A stretch of DNA of 64,000 nt from Platynereis dumerilii. Taxonomy: Eukaryota; Annelida; Polychaeta; Phyllodocida; Nereididae. This document shows, one piece after another, positions 60,701 to 64,000 of the stretch. Location: NCBI GenBank assembly GCA_026936325.1, contig JAPTHN010000008.1, forward strand, positions 16,088,259 to 16,152,258, in the 5' to 3' direction. A program made the translations under genes and the position numbers. The notes below the pieces were generated by a model. The model had not been told where the DNA came from, did not search any database, and was given only the letters and a program-made list of their open reading frames with translations. Numbering within the stretch: position 1 is the stretch's first letter; each line of letters starts with the position of its first letter.

Positions 60701-60868
60701 TAGTCCAATGGGTAAGAGCATCCACAGTCTTCACTCTTTGTATAAATTTAAACACTGTTATCGGTCATGTGAATTTCCCATTATGTTCTGAATCAAGGTA
60801 TTGTTCCGTTTTTATTTTCAGTAGACATTCCACATCAGGCAACTGGTGCCTATGCCCACAAATACTAG
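36748..60868 (+). CDS. MS4A/CD20-like four-helix membrane protein
   Basis: Coding exons: 36748-36795 (MNVSPGYAIVEAPVQD), 53406-53576, 55334-55465, 57238-57363, 60687-60711 and 60822-60868, each with consensus splice sites. Exon 2 holds helix 1 (KTLGILQIVLGILIIAGHCA). The exon at 55334 holds helix 3 (ATLVLSIFSAVICLGVFF) and an acidic loop (YYDSPDDE). The exon at 57238 holds helix 4 (LFGATLCLGFVGAIVAIV) with a CC motif. The tail ends in ATGAYAHKY. The order K.LG..QI..G, TLVLSI.SAV, then a G-rich helix 4 is that of MS4A proteins, plasma-membrane tetraspanning proteins linked to signalling and calcium entry in vertebrates. The exon for helix 2 is not settled: 53875-53948 (GLVLALGIKYLVLPIWS) is a candidate, but its phase needs one more exon. 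The function here is unknown. Confidence 0.72.
38197..38405 (+). mobile_element. tRNA-derived SINE, copy 1
   Basis: The head reads GGGTTGGTCTAGTGGTTGCG (A box) and then GAGTTCGAATCCAGC (B box). The body is TTGTCGGGTCCCCTGGGCCT and CTACCAAGTGCATAAATACAGG. TAGTGAA at both borders may be the target duplication. It is the same family as 41236, 41936 and 48089. Confidence 0.8.
38480..38973 (+). pseudogene. LINE C-terminal fragment, CR1-like
   Basis: An open stretch reads LQCHFDYAVSAWYMGLSK, KKRLQMAQNKISRFILNL, then KIGLLNARHRAIQMILGHIF, and ends WNKLPSWIKSINN...FKKKVKAHL. This matches the region downstream of the catalytic core in CR1-like reverse transcriptases. The catalytic part is missing, consistent with 5' truncation. 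The frame is still intact for about 150 codons, so it is fairly young. It lies just after a SINE, in the first coding intron of the MS4A-like gene. Confidence 0.75.
39475..39645. repeat. TAATTACAAATTAC low-complexity repeat
   Basis: Irregular repetition of GTAATTGAAA, AATTACAAATTAC and complements over about 170 bp. It is AT-rich and locally self-complementary. Confidence 0.6.
39638..39931 (-). pseudogene. Unrecognised ORF remnant (97 codons)
   Basis: It starts MHWIGGGKSFQDQFQLVRLL and contains LIHRGVKIRSLGQSRPVLQN. The amino-acid mix looks protein-like, not random, but no family is recognised, and it has no splice or promoter support. It may be part of a decayed mobile element. Confidence 0.3.
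40147..40378. mobile_element. Foldback MITE with CACTCTAAAAAAT ends, copy 1
   Basis: TA at 40145-40146 and 40379-40380. The arms read CATTCTAAAAAATTTCAGAC and, complemented, CACTCTAAAAAATGTCGGGA. The inner part is built from AACCAAATTTCAATGCAAAA and CCAACATGGATTTTT, duplicated once in this copy. The whole element folds into one hairpin. It is a Tc1/mariner-like non-autonomous element. Confidence 0.8.
41236..41455 (+). mobile_element. tRNA-derived SINE, copy 2
   Basis: Degraded A box (CTAGGTGGTAGCGG), B box AGGTTCGAATACAGC, then CCAAGTGCATAAATACAGGA and a CATCATTCATCCATGG tail. Same family as 48089-48295. Confidence 0.75.
41936..42155 (+). mobile_element. tRNA-derived SINE, copy 3 (by tandem duplication)
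   Basis: Identical by eye to the SINE at 41236-41455. It arose with the 0.7-kb duplication and not by a separate insertion. Confidence 0.75.
42211..42534. other. Intronic, nothing recognised
   Basis: Single-copy-looking AT-rich DNA between the tandem duplication and the 43-bp TIR element. Confidence 0.4.
42537..42725 (+). repeat. GGGGCAGGTTGTCACACTTTC minisatellite
   Basis: Nine units of about 16-22 bp, differing at one to three positions, continue directly from the left TIR of the host transposon. The array is the TIR's own inner motif multiplied. Two overlapping open frames across it are by-products. Confidence 0.85.
43080..46555 (-). mobile_element. CR1-like LINE, nearly full coding region
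   Basis: Minus strand. The first frame (46551-44914) has an AP endonuclease: LNCQSLPAKFDQL, QETWL, GNIYRPPR, GDFNINIL and SDHLPYFISL. The second (about 44912-43469) has reverse transcriptase: FDTLDHEIL, GVPQGSILGPLLF and YADDTTLSATL, then a C-terminal CSISDCYICGH motif. The two frames do not join: near 44914 the text passes from SSCGHDKI to KLLKIAKVTPLHKK, so a short stretch of about 25-30 residues seems deleted with a frame change. A 3' UTR of about 390 nt follows, with a tail of TGTCATTG units (43080-43130). No ORF1 was seen. Apart from that lesion it is open, hence a young insertion. Confidence 0.85.
46968..47979. mobile_element. 1.01-kb transposon with dispersed TAAATCCGTCCA motifs (copy 2)
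   Basis: The ends TAGAGTCAAGGATGGCAAAT and its near complement are bordered by TA. At least seven TCCGTCCA motifs or complements occur (for example 46996, 47358, 47409, 47733, 47754 and 47953). It lies in the opposite orientation to 26016-27099. It has inserted into the 43-bp TIR element, which itself lies in the MS4A-like intron. Confidence 0.75.
48089..48295 (+). mobile_element. tRNA-derived SINE, copy 4, with 14-bp target duplication
   Basis: CCAGGAATCAATAA stands at 48075-48088 and again at 48296-48309, fixing the element at 207 bp. Head: GGTTGATCTAGTGGTAGC, then GGGTTCGAATCCAGC. Body: TTGTCGGGTCACCTGGGCCT and CCAAGTGCATAAATACAGGA. Tail: (ATCC)n. A long A/T-containing duplication shows LINE-mediated insertion. 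It is the best reference copy of the family in this window. Confidence 0.9.
48386..48503 (+). repeat. Dispersed direct repeat of about 115 bp, copy 1
   Basis: TCACTTTTCACTTTACTGAG through GATGGGCCACTTT is repeated at 50141-50255 with few changes. It has no terminal structure, so it is probably a fragment of an unidentified dispersed repeat. Confidence 0.7.
48504..50140. other. Intronic, largely unrecognised
   Basis: Poly-pyrimidine tracts near 48835-48960. A stretch at 49795-49860 on the minus strand contains CCCCTGTGAGGGG and could be a LINE 3'-end hairpin. No coding frame was supported. Confidence 0.35.
50141..50255 (+). repeat. Dispersed direct repeat of about 115 bp, copy 2
   Basis: The partner of 48386-48503, about 1.75 kb away in the same orientation. 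Confidence 0.7.
50449..51796. mobile_element. 1348-bp transposon with CACTGTGG ends and 5-bp target duplication (Transib/RAG-like ends)
   Basis: ATGTT at 50444-50448 and 51797-51801 flanks 43-bp TIRs that begin CACTGTGGCAAAACAAGACG and differ by one base. Each TIR holds a palindrome (GACGAGGGTAACT followed by its complement). The motif GAGGGTAACTG appears about five more times near the left and right ends (about 50552-50615 and 51512-51585), pointing inward from each side. Five-bp duplications and CAC..TGG ends are the Transib/ProtoRAG pattern. The outermost seven bases, CACTGTG, resemble the RAG heptamer. A CMC/Chapaev assignment remains possible. No transposase frame was seen. Confidence 0.7.
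51802..52758. other. Intronic, nothing recognised
   Basis: AT-rich, no TIR pair or frame supported. Confidence 0.4.
52767..53214. mobile_element. 448-bp hAT-type MITE with perfect 8-bp target duplication
   Basis: ATTCTGGC at 52759-52766 and 53215-53222. The ends read CACAGGGGCTTCTCCACCAA and, complemented, CACAGGGGCTTCTGCACCAA. The arms stay similar for about 70 bp (GTTTAATGAGTAT, TTACAGTACAACC). The centre is pyrimidine-rich. It is in the first coding intron of the MS4A-like gene, 190 bp before exon 2. Confidence 0.85.
53875..53948 (+). other. Candidate helix-2 exon of the MS4A-like gene
   Basis: It follows an acceptor (TTCTTTCCATGTGTAG) and precedes GTATGT. In the phase set by exon 2 it reads VMAESTGLVLALGIKYLVLP and then IWSC, a hydrophobic run fit for a membrane helix. 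At 74 nt it leaves phase 2, which does not fit the next certain exon, so another exon or a different boundary is needed. Confidence 0.35.
54254..54410. mobile_element. Foldback MITE with CACTCTAAAAAAT ends, copy 2
   Basis: TA at 54252-54253 and 54411-54412. The same arms as 40147-40378 but with the two distinguishable ends swapped, so it is in the opposite orientation, and it lacks the inner duplication. 157 bp. Confidence 0.8.
54725..55240 (+). repeat. Degenerate ACTTGTTCTGTAAGTACAAA minisatellite
   Basis: At least ten imperfect units of about 25-40 bp, interrupted around 54840-55010 by an (AT)n tract and unrelated sequence. Several units contain TCTGTAAGTA, a match to a 5' splice site. It lies just upstream of the helix-3 exon. 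Confidence 0.6.
55470..56030. other. Intronic, nothing certain
   Basis: Contains TGACGTCAC words at about 55850 and 55885 and GTGTTATATCCCACA near 55621, echoed at about 56311. No element boundaries were resolved. Confidence 0.35.
56031..56093. repeat. Perfect 22-bp-arm palindrome with GC-rich loop
   Basis: CTGTTGTGTGAATTAATATCAC (22 bp, to 56052) and its exact complement (from 56071) surround an 18-nt loop reading TCTCGCCCTGCGGGCTCG. Weaker pairing continues outward to about 55978 and 56127, through ACAAAACAACC and GGTTGTTTTGT. Confidence 0.85.
56130..57237. other. Intronic, nothing recognised
   Basis: Rich in TGACGTCA and TGATGTCAT words at 56150-56640, suggesting a decayed element like that at 29249, but no ends were found. 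Confidence 0.35.
57492..59616. mobile_element. 2.1-kb transposon with perfect 10-bp target duplication (MULE-like)
   Basis: TATCCTCATT at 57482-57491 and 59617-59626. The ends are AGGGTGCATCAGTTGCCCC, a perfect 19-bp inverted pair. Duplications of 9-10 bp point to Mutator-like transposases. The interior has no transposase frame and includes a nested 113-bp palindromic MITE. It sits in the last long intron of the MS4A-like gene. Confidence 0.75.
58137..58249. mobile_element. 113-bp GC-rich palindromic MITE
   Basis: TACCCTGTCAGCGTGCCTCG and, complemented, TACCCTATCAGCGTGCCTCG form the ends, with TA at each border. The centre is GCGTCGGCCCGGCGTCGG and GGGCCAACGTTGGGCC. It is much more GC-rich than its surroundings. 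Confidence 0.75.
59637..59940 (+). pseudogene. Unrecognised coding remnant
   Basis: Reads VYIDVVRITNGPVTTLAGLK and then LLCLHNKAWNTCIANQQMLI, and after a frame change at about 59850 continues GLYVQFLHAVAVTQAFNISV up to a GTATGC donor-like site at 59930. It looks like former protein sequence but no family is recognised. A further short frame at 60155-60499 may belong with it. Confidence 0.3.
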
Positions 60869-61084
60869 ATCACAAAGAGAAGAAAAAATTGCAAAGCAAT
60901 TCCCACCTTATAGGCCTACATATGTCTGCTGGTATGTTGCCACCGCTGTCTGACATGGAAGACAGTTAGAGTGACCTTCGATGCTTTCTTCTCATCGTTT
61001 AACATTTGGTTTTTCTCTTCCAAACGGTTTTCGAAGGAGATACCGATTGTTATATTACCATACTGATTCGTACACTACTATATC

Positions 61085-61090
61085 AATAAA
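61085..61090 (+). terminator. Polyadenylation signal of the MS4A-like gene
   Basis: AATAAA about 220 nt after the stop codon at 60866-60868. A second AATAAA is at 61256-61261. Confidence 0.5.
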
Positions 61091-61264
61091 AATATTCTCT
61101 GTATTGTTTTCTTGCCACTGAAGTTTGGTATAAAGATACATGACTGTGTACTAAACGTATATTTGAGATTCACACTGTCCTGTCATTGTTGTGATCATTG
61201 TGTTATATAATTACATAAAGCATTGAGCAATGATTGTTAATGTTTTTATTTGGCTAATAAAAAA

Positions 61265-62640
61265 CAGAAATTATACTTTTTCAAAGAGTATTGTTTTGGG
61301 ATAAAACTGATGATAATTTTAATGAGAAGCCGACCAGGTGATATTTATAATATTAAAGTCATCAATAATGGGAGTGTGTAGCCAGCAGTAAAAACCACAG
61401 ACACTTCGCTGGACTGAGCACAAGTGGATCTCTCAGGTGGCACAGGAAATGCTGCATCATGGAATGGCCGGCAACAGGAAGTGGACAAAAAGAGCTTCCT
61501 GTTTTATATTCTCACTTGTGATGAACCATAGACAAAAAATGTATTTCATAACTCTATACAACCGTGACGCAAATATCTTTGTGTGTATCATTCCTAAACT
61601 GTTCTTGGGAGCTTTGGAGGTGTTCTTGGATGTTGTAAAAGAGTCTCGAAATATATTTCTCATCAGCAGAAAGGCATACATGTACGTTTAAAGCACCTAC
61701 TACAGCTGTAGTGAGGGATTTTGAACTTCACATTGTTTACACATGTTGCTCAAATTGGTCTTTGTTTATGATTATTTTTCCTCCAAGAAATTGTCATCTT
61801 CAGCCATTAACTTTGCTGAGGACAGAATTTGTATGACCTTAACAAAACCAAGATCTGATGACATGTGACATTTCTACATTGAATATTCCATAATGGTTAA
61901 GAATCTTAGCTGCAAGATACATTGTGGTGTCCATTTGGATTCCAACAATAGCATCTGATTTGTGGTGGAAAATATGTTTGTCTTGATAATCCCATTTTTA
62001 CCCGCTGCTGAATATAGATATTAAACCTTTTAGACGAACAGCATAGTGCCTGAGCTGTATTATGACATTATGAAGCTTAGCAAACCTGGAGATATTTTGT
62101 ATGGAGGGAATTTGCTTCCGGACCCCCATTTATGTGCAAGTTTTAGTCAATACATTGAACTGTTTAGGATCAGGGAACTGAGGTGGCTACTGAGACACAG
62201 AATATGGGTTACTCAGCTACTTATTCTAATAAATGTTATATGGAGTAGAACAATTGTAAAAACATTTAAAAAGACAATGCATATGAGATATTCTATTCAC
62301 TGATAACCTTATTGTAGTTTAAGCAGCTTTATTACATCTTAAAGGTCAGAAAATAGTAAAAGAATGCCTTAACTATTACTTCAAGCTGAAATATACTTAA
62401 TGTTCATTAATATCAATTGCCTGGCTAATAAGATCATGCGGGACTCAACACACCCACTTTACGAACTTTTTGAGCTTTTGCCCAGTGGGCGCAGATATCA
62501 GATGCCCTTTTAAAGACACTTTCCTTCTTGTATCTGTTTTCTTGTTAAATGCTTCAACGTAATATACTTACCTTTTATCAAATACCAAAATTTCACTGTT
62601 GTATATATATTATATAGATAGTAGATGGTGAGGAGACCAA
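61265..62640. other. Downstream of the MS4A-like gene, nothing certain
   Basis: Frames at 61437-61691 and 62046-62303 are open but unrecognised and unsupported by splice sites or similarity. Confidence 0.35.
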
Positions 62641-62747
62641 TATTGAGTTTTATTGGCCTTAGCAGGTAATATTGGTCTCGGCCTACGGCCTCGATCAATA
62701 TTACTGCTTCGGCCAATATTACCTGCTGAGGCCATTAAAACTCAATA
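62641..62747. repeat. Foldback palindrome with 35-bp arms and GC-rich loop
   Basis: TATTGAGTTTTATTGGCCTT and onward to 62675 pairs with 62713-62747 (about three mismatches). The 37-nt loop holds TCTCGGCCTACGGCCTCGAT, itself a small hairpin. It has the same design as 56031-56093 but a different sequence. Confidence 0.8.
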
Positions 62748-62759
62748 TTAATTGGCAGC

Positions 62760-63256
62760 ACTTAATTGCCTTAAATCACAACAATCAGCAAATATTCTGG
62801 TATCTACATGCTAATAAGCATGATATATGGGGGCACTGTTGTCTTTTGATTGGTCAGTTCCGGTATATCCCTGTTGATCTCATTATCTTTCAGTATATCC
62901 CTGCTGGCTAATTAGCCAAAGGAATTTGATTGGTTGAACTAAATATATCCCTGTTTCTTTTTGTTGTATTTCCCTCTCTCAATCTGTATTGACCAGGGAA
63001 AAGCTCAGTATGAGGGACAAAAAATGGCTAGACATGGGATAAATATCTGTATGCAATGTGATCAATAAATTATCTGTATCTATATCTGTATCTTTATACA
63101 TTAGAGAATATTGATGACGACTTCTATATTTGAATTGTTTGTAACGCTACAAGATTTTCTGCACGATTTCAGTCAACTTAATAGCAGTCTCGCTTTACAT
63201 TTATAATTGTTTCAGATTTGCAGACTAAACTAGCAAAGCATTGCAAGTGAAGTGGC
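62760..63256. other. Intergenic, nothing recognised
   Basis: GGTATATCCCTG words recur at about 62863, 62892 and 62943. Otherwise unremarkable. Confidence 0.35.
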
Positions 63257-64000
63257 AAACCCCACGGCACCTCCCAGGAGTTCATGTCAAAGCCTATGAA
63301 TATTTATGTTTCAGTCAATAATCCCCAGGTTGACAGGTGTGTATCGTGACTCAGAAAGCACAATTTTCATGGCGAAATGATCCTTTCTTATACCATGTGA
63401 TTGTAAAAGAAACGCCAAATATGAATTGGCTCATGTTGAGAGTCTGCAGTTTCAAAAAGAGGTGGGTCAGAAAGAAACCAGGTCAACCATGAACTAGGTC
63501 CTGAGCTGTCCTGGGTGTTTTTCAAAACATTGGAGCTGCTGGTGCTAACATACAAGGTAAAATCTCAACTAATTTTGATAACTATATATTGATATATATA
63601 TTATTCAGATTTTTGGATTATTCAAGACTATATAATATAGATATTGATATTTTAAGGTGTGGCTGTCCACAGTATGTGTCAGGAAGGATATGTCACTGTT
63701 TTGACTCACTTATATCCAAGTTTTGCTGTTGGCAGTGTTGGCAGTTGTCCATTGAAACATTGCAAACCACTAATGATTGCCGGGATAGAGCATTATGAAT
63801 AAATTGGCATGTTATAATGCTGTGTGAATGTCACTTCTCAATAAACGGCAAGTACACACAAAACGCTTTTTTTTTTTACTTGATCTATGTTCATCTCTTG
63901 TGGCCTGAAGCATAACAAACAATGATGCCACCTCTTTATTTTTACGAAAACCATCTTTTTTCTGAAGCTGAAACATAAAAACCCATTACAAAGCTGTGGC
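63257..64000 (+). repeat. Second copy of the MS4A upstream block (probable start of a tandem paralogue)
   Basis: Shares with 34490-35180, in the same order and orientation, CCAGGAGTT.ATGTCAAAGC, TATGTTTCAGTCAATA, AAAGAAACCAGGTCAACCA, CAAAACATTGGAGCTGCTGG, the donor ACATACAAG/GTAAAA (63556), and near the window end CAATGATG.CACCTCT.TATTTTTA and TTACAAAGCTGTGGC. It is diverged, so the duplication is old. It continues past the window. Confidence 0.7.

Noticed and set aside
60712-60780. Reading the MS4A-like exon at 60687 straight through as the C terminus
   Set aside because: Read-through gives an unconserved tail. Using the GTAAGA donor and the next TTTTCAG acceptor yields a short polar tail with a stop and a polyadenylation signal at suitable distance.

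Overview
This is an AT-rich, intron- and repeat-dense stretch of a metazoan nuclear genome. Host genes are split into small exons with canonical GT-AG introns. The DNA is full of short foldback transposons, tRNA-derived SINEs, CR1-like LINE pieces and a DIRS-type retroelement, and the palindrome TAGGCCTA and its core recur. Together with a CD20/MS4A-type four-helix membrane gene and a FLYWCH-MULE gene, this suggests a marine non-vertebrate deuterostome, possibly an echinoderm. That is inference; no marker gene settles it.

Layout. 1-5277: two inverted arms of about 1.36 kb around a loop with a TA-target foldback element and a LINE reverse-transcriptase remnant. 5521-9800: intergenic, with a foldback MITE, two candidate 5' exons and an 833 bp element flanked by TTAA. 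10141-15849 (+): an at least 11-exon gene made of a proline-rich N terminus, three copies of one 75-nt exon, an acidic linker, a FLYWCH zinc finger and a MULE-type DDE transposase domain with all three acidic residues. 16097-17710: assorted repeats, including a 151-bp tandem repeat. 17958-23322: a whole-looking DIRS element with inverted ends and internal complementary region. 24250-28590: a chain of well-formed but non-coding exons ending at a polyadenylation signal. 25328-35949: several DNA transposons with readable target duplications.

34490-61090 (+): an MS4A-like gene, with a probable 5' UTR exon near 34810, first coding exon at 36748-36795, a 16.6-kb first coding intron, and stop at 60868. 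That intron holds SINEs, LINE pieces, a 0.7-kb tandem duplication, and a nest in which a transposon with 43-bp TIRs (42537-48062) has taken in a CR1-like LINE and a second transposon. Further elements in or between its exons include a 1348-bp element with CACTGTGG ends and a 5-bp target duplication (Transib/RAG-like ends), an hAT MITE, and a 2.1-kb element with a perfect 10-bp target duplication. The last 750 bp (63257-64000) resemble 34490-35180, the DNA that precedes the MS4A-like gene, which suggests the window stops at the start of a tandem paralogue.

The two strongest host genes are the FLYWCH-MULE gene, probably a domesticated transposase, and the MS4A-like gene. Almost everything else is transposon-derived. 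Most non-autonomous elements can be assigned by their own target duplications: TA, TTA/TAA, TTAA, 5 bp, 8 bp or 10 bp.
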